DNA of 64,000 bases from the NCBI GenBank assembly GCA_002162755.1, contig MAAS01000020.1, positions 1 to 64,000 on the forward strand, read 5' to 3'. The translations under genes and the position numbers were made by a program. Source of the stretch: Gammaproteobacteria bacterium 50_400_T64. GTDB lineage: Bacteria; Pseudomonadota; Gammaproteobacteria; Pseudomonadales; Porticoccaceae. Below are positions 1 to 8,645 of this stretch, one piece after another. The stretch's first letter is position 1, and every line of letters begins with the position of its first letter. Under the pieces are notes generated by a model. That model had not been told where the DNA came from and ran no database searches. It saw only the letters and a program-made list of their open reading frames with translations.

Positions 1-117
1 TTCACCCGCTTTAACAACGCCCAAAGTATTAAGGGCGGTGTAAAAATGGCCTTTGATACCGAAGACGCCTACGACAAGTACCTGACCATTCAGGCTATTC
101 GTCGACTGGGTAGCTAA
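1..117 (+). CDS. C-terminal end of an unidentified protein (partial)
   Basis: An open frame enters from the left edge and ends at a TAA at 115-117, giving the last 38 residues of a protein. The tail is polar, contains the segment AFDTEDAYDKY and ends in RRLGS. It has no membrane segment. I do not recognise the family from this fragment. It lies 24 bp before the YCF48-like gene on the same strand, so it may belong to the same transcription unit as the DUF1302 genes. In other gammaproteobacteria DUF1302 genes often travel with DUF1329 or RND-transporter genes, but nothing here proves that. Confidence 0.6.
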   Translation, partial: FTRFNNAQSIKGGVKMAFDTEDAYDKYLTIQAIRRLGS

Positions 118-141
118 TCAAAAAACTAGACTGGAGTGCAT

Positions 142-1128
142 GTGTTTAATTTTAAGTTATTACGACAATCAATACTAAGCGCTGCACTGTGTACTGGCTG
201 CTTTGCAGCTGGTGCCCAGGCTAGTGAGTCAGCTGGCGAAGCAGTATTGGATGTAGTTCATCAAGGCATTGTTCATGATGCGCTTTACGATGTTTGCTTC
301 CTTGGTCAGTCGGGTCTTGCTGTTGGCCTTGCGGGGACTGTTCTGGCCACTGAAGATGCTGGCAAAACATGGCAGGATGGTTCGGCTGGTGTTGCCGATG
401 CATTGCTGGGTGTTAGTTGTGGTCAGAGTACTTCGATTGCCGTTGGGCAAGCGGGCTTGATCATGCGCAAAGAGGGTGACGGTGATTGGGTCAAGGTGGA
501 TTCCGGCACTGATCAGCGTCTATTGTCTATAAGTGCTAATGAATCTGGACTTGCCGTTATTGTCGGTGGATTTGGTGCAGTACTGAAATCAACTGATGGC
601 GGCGTAAGCTGGACGACCTTAAGCTTTGATTGGGAAACTATTCTCAATGACTTTTTAGAACCGCATGTTTATGACGTTAGTGTCTCTGCTGACGGAATTA
701 TTACGCTGATTGCTGAATTTGACCTCGTTATGCGTTCTGTTGATCAGGGCGACACCTGGGAAATTGTAAACGATAAAAGCGATGGCTCGTTGTTTGCTTT
801 GCACTTTAGGGATGCCGACACGGGTTTCGCGGTAGGGCAGAATGGCAAGGTGATCAAAAGTACTGATGGTGGTGTTACCTGGAATGTTATGCCTTCGGTG
901 ACTAAAGAGAATTTGCTCGATGTTTGGTCCTCCGGTAATCAGGTTTTGATATCAGGTATTAGAACCCTGTTGCGAAGCCGAGACGATGGCCAAACGTGGG
1001 AATCCATTACTGAAGGTGATGTTGCCGTGCAGTGGTACCAGGCAGTTAAGGGTACTCAGGCTAGTGATACTGGCGATGACAGCGTTGTGATGGTTGGCCA
1101 TTCTGGTCGAGTTATCAAAATCAACTAG
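142..1128 (+). CDS. YCF48/Hcf136-like beta-propeller protein, exported
   Basis: A 328-residue protein with a signal peptide (hydrophobic run about residues 8-25, ending in AGAQA). The body consists of repeats that match the YCF48/BNR pattern: several blades contain motifs such as STDGGVSW, STDGGVTW and SRDDGQTW, each preceded by an AVGxxG turn. This repeat type builds a seven-bladed propeller, in photosystem II assembly factor Ycf48 and in many unrelated exported bacterial proteins. A scaffold or ligand-binding role in the periplasm is inference. I chose GTG at 142 because GGAG at 133-136 lies five bases upstream; an in-frame GTG at 136 overlaps that site. It precedes two DUF1302 genes, an association seen elsewhere in proteobacteria. 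Confidence 0.85.
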   Translation: MFNFKLLRQSILSAALCTGCFAAGAQASESAGEAVLDVVHQGIVHDALYDVCFLGQSGLAVGLAGTVLATEDAGKTWQDGSAGVADALLGVSCGQSTSIAVGQAGLIMRKEGDGDWVKVDSGTDQRLLSISANESGLAVIVGGFGAVLKSTDGGVSWTTLSFDWETILNDFLEPHVYDVSVSADGIITLIAEFDLVMRSVDQGDTWEIVNDKSDGSLFALHFRDADTGFAVGQNGKVIKSTDGGVTWNVMPSVTKENLLDVWSSGNQVLISGIRTLLRSRDDGQTWESITEGDVAVQWYQAVKGTQASDTGDDSVVMVGHSGRVIKIN

Positions 1129-1143
1129 TTTTTTATCTAAAAA

Positions 1144-1313
1144 TCTAATGAGGTGCTCGCGTGGTTTAATACCACGTGATGCCCAGCCGGCAGTTAATTT
1201 ATAGCGCCATATTCGTAGCCCTACTTGGGCTGCTGCGAGGTATTTGGGCTGCATTTTTGCCTACTCGCTCTATAAAATATTAATTATAAATAATTACAAA
1301 TTTGGGGTTGGGT
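1144..1313 (+). promoter_or_regulatory. Duplicated 5' leader, copy 1 (upstream of first DUF1302 gene)
   Basis: This non-coding stretch is clearly homologous to 3316-3484, and both end exactly at the start codon of a DUF1302 gene. Shared blocks include TCTAATGAGGTGC at the 5' end, GTTAATTTATA then CGCCAT in the middle, GCGAGGTATTTGGGC, TTTTTGCCTACTCG, and an AT-rich ATTAATTATAAAT box just before the ribosome binding site. Copy 1 also has a small hairpin, CGTGG/CCACG, at about 1159-1175, which copy 2 does not preserve in sequence. It may be a promoter plus untranslated leader or a structured RNA; the sequence alone does not decide. Confidence 0.6.
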
Positions 1314-3215
1314 ATGAAGTATTTAAAGAGGGCCACTGGTTTACCAGTTCTGGCATTAATGGCAACACCGCTGATGACGCCTGTTGCATCGGCAATTGAT
1401 GTTTCAGTATCAGGTTTTATTCGTCAGGACATGGCCTGGAAACTGACTAATGACGATAACTATGTCAACAGGGGTGGTAACCCCCTGAACGGTGTTCCAA
1501 TAACCAGTCCGAATGGCATTGACATTACAAAGGTAGATAAAAGCACAGAAAATGACTGGAATGTTTTTGCCACTAAAGCTGAGCTTGATTTCGATATTTC
1601 TATCAGTAATAACTGGTCAGCTCGCGTCAAATTTAGGGGTGTCTATCAGCCCGATGTTTTTGAAGATTCGAGCTATGCTTATCAGGGTGAAAACGGCAAC
1701 AGAAAGGGTGATGATGTCGATCACTTTGGCGTTAAGAACTTTAGTAATGGTGAAGCGACCTATCTGAGTCACTCTGAAGATAATTACATGATCGACATTC
1801 CTTCGCTGTATTTAGATTATGCGAAGGGGCCGCTTTGGGTGCGTATTGGTAATCAACAGATTGCCTGGGGCGAGGCCTTGTTCTTCCGTGTTGCCGATGT
1901 GGCCAATGGCCTCGATTTACGTCGTCACTTGTTTTTAGATTTTGGTGCTGAAGAATATTCTGATGAGCGCTTATCATCTCCGGGTGTACGTGCCACCTAT
2001 CGTCTAAACGATAATTGGGAGATAGAAGGCTTTGCACAAATGTTTCAGCCCACTGTGCTGCCAACGCGTAATAGCCCCTACAACCTGATTCTTTCGGGTT
2101 TTGCACAGAACTATCATGAAGGTTTTCAAAAGGTGGAAAACCAAATCAACGGTGGTGTTCGCCTGATGGGTACTTTTGGCGATCTAGGCGTGCAATTCTT
2201 CGCTGTCAGTCGTCATAATCCCGATCCTATATTCCGTCTAGTACCTGGTGGTCAGACAGACGGCCCCTTTGGAGCGGCAAGTTTTGGCCCAAGTGGCCAG
2301 ACTTTCGCTGATCAGCCATTTATCTACACAGGTTGGGAGAATGGAGCCTACGTAAGTCAGGGCGATGCATCTACCGCACCACAGGAGTGGATGTATCAAA
2401 CAGGCCTCGCTGGGCTTGATGGGACTGCTGTGGTCAATGGCCTTGCTAGAACTTATCCCTTCTTGGAAGAGTTTTACCAGAACGTTCTGGGTTTGACGCC
2501 CGATCTAAATAATAACGGTGAGTATTTTACTGGCGTCACTGATGTTGCAGGTAATGCTAACGGCATGTCCACCTACGATATTCTCTTTGCATTTTATGAG
2601 GCTGGATCAATCGATGGCAACATCACCCCGACGTATGCCGCTGAGGATGTGTTTGGTTTTGGCTTTAACTACATCTTCTATAGAGAGCCGGGTAGCTTCC
2701 TCGATCAGTTGGTTGTTCGTTTTGAAGCCAGCTATACACCGGATAAAAAGTTTACCGCAAACGACTTGAGCCCCGACTGGATTGTTGAAGATGAGTATGT
2801 GACTAGCTTTATTCTGGAAAAATACCATCGCTTTTCTGATAGCTTCCCGGCCACTTTCTTTATCTTTGAGTGGATGCATAAGTCAGAGAGTGACATGCTG
2901 GGTCGACACCTAAGTGGCCTCGGTGGTACAGCGACTCGTCGTGGTAATAGTGATGCTTATGAAGATCGCGGTTGGGACGGACTGGTCTTTGCATTCCAGC
3001 AGCCTTTCCCCAACTTGACCTGGCGCGCTGACCTTTCAGTTCTTTACGATCTAAATGGCGGTATCTTCATTCAGCCAGCGGTTCGTTACAAGCCAAGTAG
3101 TACATGGACGGTGGAAGCGTTTGCGAACATTATTGACTCTAAAGATAATGCGTCTATCTTTGCCGCAACCGATTGGTCTGATGACTTTACTGTACGAATT
3201 ACTTATCAGTTCTAA
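1314..3215 (+). CDS. DUF1302 family outer-membrane protein, paralogue 1
   Basis: A 633-residue exported protein of the DUF1302 family, predicted outer-membrane beta-barrels of unsettled function. The signal peptide covers about residues 1-27 and ends TPVASA. The mature protein begins with VSGFIRQDMAWK and has alternating polar/aromatic strands throughout. Conserved blocks include RIGNQQIAWGEALFFR, LDLRRHLFLDFGAEEY, EWMHKSESDMLGRHLSGLGG and a C-terminus ending in ITYQF, the terminal aromatic signature of BAM-inserted barrels. ATG 1314 is used because GGGG lies just upstream and the same start context occurs in the paralogue; TTG at 1302 would add four residues. It is followed by a strong terminator. 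Confidence 0.88.
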   Translation: MKYLKRATGLPVLALMATPLMTPVASAIDVSVSGFIRQDMAWKLTNDDNYVNRGGNPLNGVPITSPNGIDITKVDKSTENDWNVFATKAELDFDISISNNWSARVKFRGVYQPDVFEDSSYAYQGENGNRKGDDVDHFGVKNFSNGEATYLSHSEDNYMIDIPSLYLDYAKGPLWVRIGNQQIAWGEALFFRVADVANGLDLRRHLFLDFGAEEYSDERLSSPGVRATYRLNDNWEIEGFAQMFQPTVLPTRNSPYNLILSGFAQNYHEGFQKVENQINGGVRLMGTFGDLGVQFFAVSRHNPDPIFRLVPGGQTDGPFGAASFGPSGQTFADQPFIYTGWENGAYVSQGDASTAPQEWMYQTGLAGLDGTAVVNGLARTYPFLEEFYQNVLGLTPDLNNNGEYFTGVTDVAGNANGMSTYDILFAFYEAGSIDGNITPTYAAEDVFGFGFNYIFYREPGSFLDQLVVRFEASYTPDKKFTANDLSPDWIVEDEYVTSFILEKYHRFSDSFPATFFIFEWMHKSESDMLGRHLSGLGGTATRRGNSDAYEDRGWDGLVFAFQQPFPNLTWRADLSVLYDLNGGIFIQPAVRYKPSSTWTVEAFANIIDSKDNASIFAATDWSDDFTVRITYQF

Positions 3216-3242
3216 TCTGTTTTATTAGCGTAAAACCTATTT

Positions 3243-3272
3243 CGCGGGGCCTCTTTTTATAGGGGCCCCGCG
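3243..3272 (+). terminator. Intrinsic terminator after first DUF1302 gene
   Basis: A GC-rich inverted repeat, CGCGGGGCC with GGCCCCGCG, around a T-rich loop, followed by TTTATTTATT. It ends the first DUF1302 transcript and separates it from the second leader, so the second paralogue probably has its own promoter. Confidence 0.85.
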
Positions 3273-3315
3273 TTTATTTATTCTAAGTATCCTTTAGTTG
3301 TTCCTTTCTAATAAC

Positions 3316-3484
3316 TCTAATGAGGTGCAAGCGCAGCTGAACGCAGCGTTATGCCCGGCCGGTAGTTAATTTATAACGCCATTTTTGAAGCTCTTTTGGG
3401 GCTGATGCGAGGTATTTGGGCCGCAGTTTTTGCCTACTCGTCCTATTACATATTAATTATAAATAGTTAAATTAGGGGTTAGAT
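3316..3484 (+). promoter_or_regulatory. Duplicated 5' leader, copy 2 (upstream of second DUF1302 gene)
   Basis: Homologue of the leader at 1144-1313, of nearly the same length (169 against 170 nt) and with the same ordered blocks: TCTAATGAGGTGC, ATGCCC followed by GCCGG, GTTAATTTATA, CGCCAT, GCGAGGTATTTGGGC, TTTTTGCCTACTCG and the AT-rich box. Because a terminator lies just upstream, this copy must contain a promoter if the second paralogue is expressed separately. Conservation extends far beyond a -35/-10 pair, which suggests regulatory sites or leader structure. Confidence 0.6.
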
Positions 3485-5368
3485 ATGAAGTTTTCTATGA
3501 GGGCTGTTGGGCTGCCGGTGTTGGCGCTAGCAACTGCGCCATTGTTGTCACCTGTAGCGTCGGCATTCGACATTTCAGTGTCGGGTTTTATTCGCCAGGA
3601 AATGGCTTATAAGATTAATAATCATCAAAATATACAGAATCCAAATGGTAATCCGCTCAATGGTACAAAGCTGACCAATGCGGCCGTTGCAGATCCTAAC
3701 GCATGTGGTTTGCTTGACGCGTTAGCCAGTGGCGCTTGTTCTGCTGGTTTGATTCCGGCTACTCTTGATAAGGAAGAGAACAACCTTGAGTCTGACTGGA
3801 ATGTTTTTGCCACCCGCGCTGAAATTGAATTTAATATGAATTTCACCAACAATTTAAGCGGTGTGGTTAAGGTGCGTGGTTATTACCAGCCCGATGTTTT
3901 TGAAGATTACGGTAACCCGAATCTTTTTGGTGTTAATAACCACGGCAACGAAGCGACGTATCTGTCTATCAGTGATGATGATTATATGATCGACTTGCCA
4001 TCCTTTTATCTCGACTATGCTAAAGGCCCGCTGTGGGTTCGTGTTGGTAATCAGCAAATTGCCTGGGGTGAATCACTCTTTTTCCGTGTTGCCGATGTTG
4101 CTAATGGTCTGGATTTACGTCGCCATTTGTTTCTTGATTTTGGTGCGGAAGAATATGCTGACGAGCGTTTATCGGCGCCAGGTATTAGGGCCAGCTATAT
4201 TTTGACTGAAGGTTGGGAACTTGAAGTTTTTGCCCAGATGTTTCAGCCCAGTGTGCTGCCAAATCGCGGTTCGCCCTACAACCTTACCCCTTATCCTATG
4301 ACCGTCGATTTTGAGCCTGGGTTCGATAAGGTAGAGGATAGTATTAATGGCGGTGTACGCTTGCAGGGTCAAATTGGCAATTTAGGTGTGCAGTTTTTTG
4401 CTGTCAGCCGGCATAATCCAGACCCTATCTTTAAGTTAGTACCGGGCGGTGCGACTGCACCTCCACCGTTGGGAGGGCCATTAGGGCCATCTGGCGAACT
4501 GGTCGGTTCCCAGCCTTTTTATGTCGAACCCACTGGTGATTACGGTCTTAATTCATGGGCAGATTGGTTCGGTACAACGGCCCGTGCTGGACTCAACGGT
4601 GCTCAGGTTCTTAATCACTTAATTGATGAGTACGGTTATCTTGAGGATGCTTTCACTATGTTCTCTGCGTTTGGGATAACAGATGGCCCTGGTGACCCCC
4701 ATTTTTCGACCAAGGAGCAAGGTGATATTATTGTTGATACCTTGGTCACTGCCTTTGGCGGTGGGTTACAAGCGGGGGCTGAGGCAATTTACGCGTCAGA
4801 AAATGTTTTTGGTCTAGGTGCTAATTATATTTTCTATGCGGAACCCGATTCCTTTTTAGATCAGTTGGTTGTTCGTTTTGAAGCGAGTTACACGCCTAAT
4901 AAGAAATTCACAAATCCCGGTGTAACATCCAATTTCATTGAAGAAGATGAGTGGGTTGCTAGTTTGGTTTTTGAAAAATACCACCGTTTTTCCGACTCCT
5001 TTCCAGCGACATTCTTCATTTTCGAGTGGATGCATAAGTCTGAAAGCGACATGCTAGGTCGTCATTTAAGTGGCCTCGGTGGTGATAGAGGCCGGCTGCC
5101 AACGGGCGGTGAAGCGAACGGTGGTTGGGATGGTTTGGTATTCGCTTTTCAGCAGCCTTTCCCCAACCTGACGTGGAGAGCTGACCTTTCTGTGCTTTAT
5201 GACCTTAATGGCGGCTATATGATTCAGCCGGCGGTACGTTATAAGCCGTCTGGTGACTGGACCATTGAAGCCTTCGCTAACTTTATTGATGCGAGTGATA
5301 ATGCGTCGATATTTTTACCGATGGAATGGTCTGATGATCTTACGATGCGTGTGACTTATCAGTTCTGA
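3485..5368 (+). CDS. DUF1302 family outer-membrane protein, paralogue 2
   Basis: A 627-residue tandem paralogue of the preceding gene. The signal peptide ends SPVASA, the mature N-terminus reads ISVSGFIRQEMAYK, and the same barrel blocks occur: RVGNQQIAWGESLFFR, the LRRHLFLDFGAEEY block, the HKSESDMLGRHLSGLGG block and a final VTYQF. The two copies differ most in the N-terminal insert (about residues 35-75, here with a Cys-containing segment) and in the central loop (about residues 310-430). These are likely surface loops or plug regions, so the copies probably differ in ligand. ATG 3485 has AGGGG about eight bases upstream. The gene and its leader were probably duplicated together. Confidence 0.88.
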   Translation: MKFSMRAVGLPVLALATAPLLSPVASAFDISVSGFIRQEMAYKINNHQNIQNPNGNPLNGTKLTNAAVADPNACGLLDALASGACSAGLIPATLDKEENNLESDWNVFATRAEIEFNMNFTNNLSGVVKVRGYYQPDVFEDYGNPNLFGVNNHGNEATYLSISDDDYMIDLPSFYLDYAKGPLWVRVGNQQIAWGESLFFRVADVANGLDLRRHLFLDFGAEEYADERLSAPGIRASYILTEGWELEVFAQMFQPSVLPNRGSPYNLTPYPMTVDFEPGFDKVEDSINGGVRLQGQIGNLGVQFFAVSRHNPDPIFKLVPGGATAPPPLGGPLGPSGELVGSQPFYVEPTGDYGLNSWADWFGTTARAGLNGAQVLNHLIDEYGYLEDAFTMFSAFGITDGPGDPHFSTKEQGDIIVDTLVTAFGGGLQAGAEAIYASENVFGLGANYIFYAEPDSFLDQLVVRFEASYTPNKKFTNPGVTSNFIEEDEWVASLVFEKYHRFSDSFPATFFIFEWMHKSESDMLGRHLSGLGGDRGRLPTGGEANGGWDGLVFAFQQPFPNLTWRADLSVLYDLNGGYMIQPAVRYKPSGDWTIEAFANFIDASDNASIFLPMEWSDDLTMRVTYQF

Positions 5369-5410
5369 TGGTAGGTTTTTAGTGTTAAAGCACCAGTGAT
5401 GGGGTTTTTT

Positions 5411-5458
5411 CCCTCATAAAAATACCCGTGTTGCTTAGCACGGGTGTTTTTATGAGGG
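5411..5458. terminator. Long hairpin, bidirectional terminator between convergent genes
   Basis: A 20-bp inverted repeat (arms 5411-5430 and 5439-5458, one G-T wobble, loop TTGCTTAG). The inner part CACGGGTGTTTTT gives a T-run after a GC stem, and the symmetric A/T tracts would act on both strands. It sits between the second DUF1302 gene and the converging yhbY. Confidence 0.8.
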
Positions 5459-5524
5459 ATGTTTGAGCGGTATTGTATTTGTTAATTGTTTTTTTGACTA
5501 AGAGCCAGCGACTAAGGTTTTACG

Positions 5525-5836
5525 TTAACCGCCTTTCCGCAAAAGGTTGGAGAGCTTCGGGTTGGGTTTGTCAGCTCTACGGTAGAGCACGATTACATGG
5601 CCAATCGTTTGCACCAGCTCAGTTTTAAGGCGTTGGCAGGCCTTCTCAATAGTAGCCTTTTTTGCCTCGCGATCGCTGAGGCTAATTTTTACCTTAATTA
5701 GCTCGTGATCATTAAGGGCGCGATCTAGCTCAGCCATGACGTTGTCAGTCAGGCCTTTGTCAGCGATAGTGACCACCGGCTTGAGTTTGTGCGCGATACC
5801 GCGCAAGTGTTTTTTGTCGTCGTTGGAAAGTGTCAT
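5525..5836 (-). CDS. yhbY: Ribosome assembly RNA-binding protein YhbY (CRS1-YhbY domain)
   Basis: A 103-residue protein that is one CRM (CRS1-YhbY) domain; family members are about 97 residues. It starts MTLSNDDKKHLRGIAHKLKP and contains the characteristic KGLTDNVMAELDRAL helix and the basic segment VKISLSDREAKK. In Escherichia coli YhbY binds pre-50S particles. The frame stays open 32 codons upstream, but that extension overlaps the divergent rlmE, and homology starts at the ATG at 5836. Divergent yhbY-rlmE is the usual arrangement; the start codons are 54 bp apart, so both promoters must be compact. Confidence 0.95.
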   Translation of the reverse strand: MTLSNDDKKHLRGIAHKLKPVVTIADKGLTDNVMAELDRALNDHELIKVKISLSDREAKKATIEKACQRLKTELVQTIGHVIVLYRRADKPNPKLSNLLRKGG

Positions 5837-5890
5837 AGAATGGGTCTTCTCTTCGGCAGTGAATTGTAACGGAATTGCGTAATCTTCCCT

Positions 5891-6511
5891 ATGGCTAAAT
5901 CCAAAACCAGTAAAGCCTGGCTTAAAGAACACGAAAGTGATGAGTATGTGCAGCGTTCGCGTAAGGATGGTTATCGCTCGCGGGCCAGTTATAAATTGCT
6001 TGAAATTGATGAAAGTGCTGGCCTGCTAAGGCCGGGTATGACTGTGGTTGATCTCGGTGCTGCGCCGGGCGGGTGGTCACAAATTGCCATCGCTAAAGTG
6101 GGTGAGCGGGGGCGGGTTATTGCCTCCGACATTCTTGAAATGGACACCATTACAGATGTTGGTTTCGTGCAGGGTGATTTTACGGATGATGTGGTGTTTG
6201 ACGCTATTCTGAAAACCCTGGATGATCGTCCCGTTGACCTTGTAATTTCCGACATGGCACCCAATATGAGTGGTATGAAGGCGGTTGATCAGCCCCGAGC
6301 GATGTATTTGGTAGAGCTGGCAGTGGATTTTGCGCGTCAGGTTCTGCGCAAGGATGGTGTATTTTTGGCTAAAGTCTTCCAAGGTGAAGGCTTTGATGCC
6401 TTGGTGCGTGATTTGCGAGCCGATTTTAACAGTGTCGCAATTAAGAAGCCGGATGCTTCGCGGGCACGCTCGAGCGAGGTATATTGTCTCGCTCGGGGTT
6501 TTCGTGGCTAG
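5891..6511 (+). CDS. rlmE: 23S rRNA (uridine-2552-2'-O)-methyltransferase RlmE (FtsJ/RrmJ)
   Basis: A 206-residue RrmJ-type methyltransferase that 2'-O-methylates U2552 of 23S rRNA late in 50S assembly. The SAM-binding loop [11 protein letters not shown] is at residues 54-64. The K-D-K-E catalytic tetrad is visible as K35 (SYKLL), D121 (ISDMAPN), K161 (LAKVF) and E196 ([10 protein letters not shown]). Length and motifs match the E. coli enzyme. The ATG at 5891 has no obvious Shine-Dalgarno sequence, but the N-terminus [11 protein letters not shown] aligns with family members. ftsH follows 135 bp downstream, as in E. coli, where the pair is heat-shock induced; I see no convincing sigma32 promoter here. 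Confidence 0.96.
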   Translation: MAKSKTSKAWLKEHESDEYVQRSRKDGYRSRASYKLLEIDESAGLLRPGMTVVDLGAAPGGWSQIAIAKVGERGRVIASDILEMDTITDVGFVQGDFTDDVVFDAILKTLDDRPVDLVISDMAPNMSGMKAVDQPRAMYLVELAVDFARQVLRKDGVFLAKVFQGEGFDALVRDLRADFNSVAIKKPDASRARSSEVYCLARGFRG

Positions 6512-6646
6512 GCTCCGATGGACTTAGTGGTTTCGGCGCGTTGCTGTAAAGCGGGTTATACTCAGCTTCGAATATTCAGTTTTATCATTTATGAGTACTA
6601 ATATGAGTACTAAAAATCGGCATCACGCTGATGTGAGGGTAGTTGC

Positions 6647-8569
6647 TTGAACGAGATGGCTAAAAATTTAATTTTATGGGTGATCATTGCGGCGATATTG
6701 CTGTCGATTTTCCAGAATTTCAAGGAAGGCCCAACGCCAAATACGATTAGTTACACCAACTTTGTCGACGAAGTGCAGACTGATCGTGTGCGCAGCGTGG
6801 TCATCGAAGGTCTTATTATTGAGGGCGAGCACCACGACGGCACGCGTTTTCGCACGGTTCGTCCCGATGTCTATGACAGCGGCATGATGAATGACCTGCT
6901 CAACCATAATGTGAATGTTGAGGGTCGTGAGCCACAGAAGCCCAGTGTCTGGATGCAGCTATTAATGGCGGCCTTCCCCATTCTGTTGATTGTCATTATT
7001 TTTATGTTCTTTATGCGCCAGATGCAGGGTGGTGCGGGCGGTGGTCGTGGTGGGCCTATGTCCTTTGGTAAGAGTAAAGCCAAGCTGCTCAGCGAAGATC
7101 AGATTAAAACAACCTTTGCCGATGTTGCCGGTGTCGACGAGGCCAAGGAAGAAGTCAGCGAGTTAGTTGAATTCCTCCGCGACCCATCAAAGTTTCAAAG
7201 CCTGGGTGGACGTATCCCCCGTGGTGTACTGATGTCGGGTCCTCCCGGTACTGGTAAAACCTTGCTCGCCAAAGCCATTGCCGGTGAAGCCAAGGTGCCT
7301 TTCTTTTCTATCTCCGGTTCCGACTTTGTTGAAATGTTCGTCGGTGTCGGTGCTTCCCGCGTGCGGGATATGTTCGAGCAGGCGAAGAAGCAGGCGCCGT
7401 GCATTATTTTTATCGATGAAATCGATGCTGTCGGTCGCACCCGTGGTGGTGGTATGGGTGGTGGTGGCAATGATGAGCGCGAGCAAACTTTAAACCAGTT
7501 GCTGGTTGAAATGGACGGCTTCGAAGCAAACGACGGCGTTATTGTTATCGCAGCATCTAATCGTCCTGATGTGCTCGATAAGGCCCTGTTGCGCCCCGGT
7601 CGCTTCGATCGCCAGGTGTATGTCGGTCTGCCTGATATTCGCGGTCGCGAGCAAATCCTTAAAGTTCATGTACGCAAAGTGCCTCTCGATGACAAAATCG
7701 ACCTGGGTATTCTCGCTCGAGGCACGCCGGGTTTCTCCGGTGCTGACTTGGCGAACCTGATTAACGAGGCGGCCCTCTTTGCGGCGCGGGCCAATCGTCG
7801 TTTGGTGACGATGGAAGAGTTCGAGCACGCCCGCGATAAAATCCTCATGGGTGCTGAGCGACGTTCAATGGTGATGTCGGAAGAGGAGAAGGCTAATACG
7901 GCCTATCACGAAGCTGGCCACGCCATCGTCGGACGTCTGGTGCCCGAGCATGATCCGGTGCATAAAGTCAGTATTATTCCCCGTGGTCGAGCGCTGGGTG
8001 TTACTCAGTTTCTGCCCCAGGAAGATCAGTACAGCTACAGCAAGCGGAAGCTGGAGGGGCAGTTGTGTAGCCTCTATGGTGGGCGTATAGCCGAGGAGTT
8101 GATCCACGGGTTAGATGGCGTGACGACGGGTGCTTCGAATGATATTGAGCGTGCCAGTCAGTTGGCGCGTAGCATGGTGACCCGTTGGGGTCTGACCGAA
8201 AAATTGGGCCCCATTCTCTACGGTGATGAAGAGTCGGCGATGCCGGGTCAGGGCGGTAAAAACTTTTCCGGTTCTACCTCTCAGCAAATTGACGAGGAAG
8301 TGCGCCTTATCGTCGACAGCAACTATGCGAAAGCAGAGGCTTTACTGAAGGATAATATCGATATTCTTCATGCGATGAAGGCTGCGTTAATGGAATACGA
8401 AACTATCGATGCCGAGCAGGTCGATGATTTGATGGCGCGTCGCAAAGTGCGACCGCCCCGTGACTGGCATGATTTCGATCACCCTGCCGGAGATGCCGAG
8501 GCGAGTACAGAGGCGGATTCAACAGATAAGCCCAGCACGAATATTGGCGGCCCTGTCGAAGGTAGTTGA
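6647..8569 (+). CDS. ftsH: ATP-dependent zinc metalloprotease FtsH
   Basis: A 640-residue membrane AAA+ protease that extracts and degrades membrane proteins and short-lived regulators (in E. coli, LpxC and sigma32). Order: TM1 at about 5-22, periplasmic domain, TM2 at about 103-124, AAA+ domain with Walker A GPPGTGKT at 198-205 and Walker [13 protein letters not shown], second region of homology, then the zinc protease with HEAGH at 421-425. TTG 6647 is chosen because GAGGG lies seven bases upstream. ATG 6656, three codons later, would begin MAKNLILW as in E. coli and cannot be excluded. The C-terminal tail is acidic and variable. Confidence 0.96.
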   Translation: MNEMAKNLILWVIIAAILLSIFQNFKEGPTPNTISYTNFVDEVQTDRVRSVVIEGLIIEGEHHDGTRFRTVRPDVYDSGMMNDLLNHNVNVEGREPQKPSVWMQLLMAAFPILLIVIIFMFFMRQMQGGAGGGRGGPMSFGKSKAKLLSEDQIKTTFADVAGVDEAKEEVSELVEFLRDPSKFQSLGGRIPRGVLMSGPPGTGKTLLAKAIAGEAKVPFFSISGSDFVEMFVGVGASRVRDMFEQAKKQAPCIIFIDEIDAVGRTRGGGMGGGGNDEREQTLNQLLVEMDGFEANDGVIVIAASNRPDVLDKALLRPGRFDRQVYVGLPDIRGREQILKVHVRKVPLDDKIDLGILARGTPGFSGADLANLINEAALFAARANRRLVTMEEFEHARDKILMGAERRSMVMSEEEKANTAYHEAGHAIVGRLVPEHDPVHKVSIIPRGRALGVTQFLPQEDQYSYSKRKLEGQLCSLYGGRIAEELIHGLDGVTTGASNDIERASQLARSMVTRWGLTEKLGPILYGDEESAMPGQGGKNFSGSTSQQIDEEVRLIVDSNYAKAEALLKDNIDILHAMKAALMEYETIDAEQVDDLMARRKVRPPRDWHDFDHPAGDAEASTEADSTDKPSTNIGGPVEGS

Positions 8570-8590
8570 TAATCCTTTCTTTGCTAAAAA

Positions 8591-8622
8591 GCCACCGGGT
8601 AGATTTTACCGGTGGCTTTTTT
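8591..8622 (+). terminator. Intrinsic terminator after ftsH
   Basis: Stem GCCACCGG/CCGGTGGC (extendable by GTA/TAC) followed by six T. It separates ftsH from folP, so folP either relies on read-through or has its own promoter in the short gap. Confidence 0.88.
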
Positions 8623-8645
8623 AATGGTGCGAGTGGATTAATGTT

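Noticed and set aside
952-1254. A 100-codon minus-strand frame across the YCF48 3' end and the first DUF1302 leader
   Set aside because: It has no ribosome site or family motif and would overlap the conserved leader, which is better explained as non-coding.
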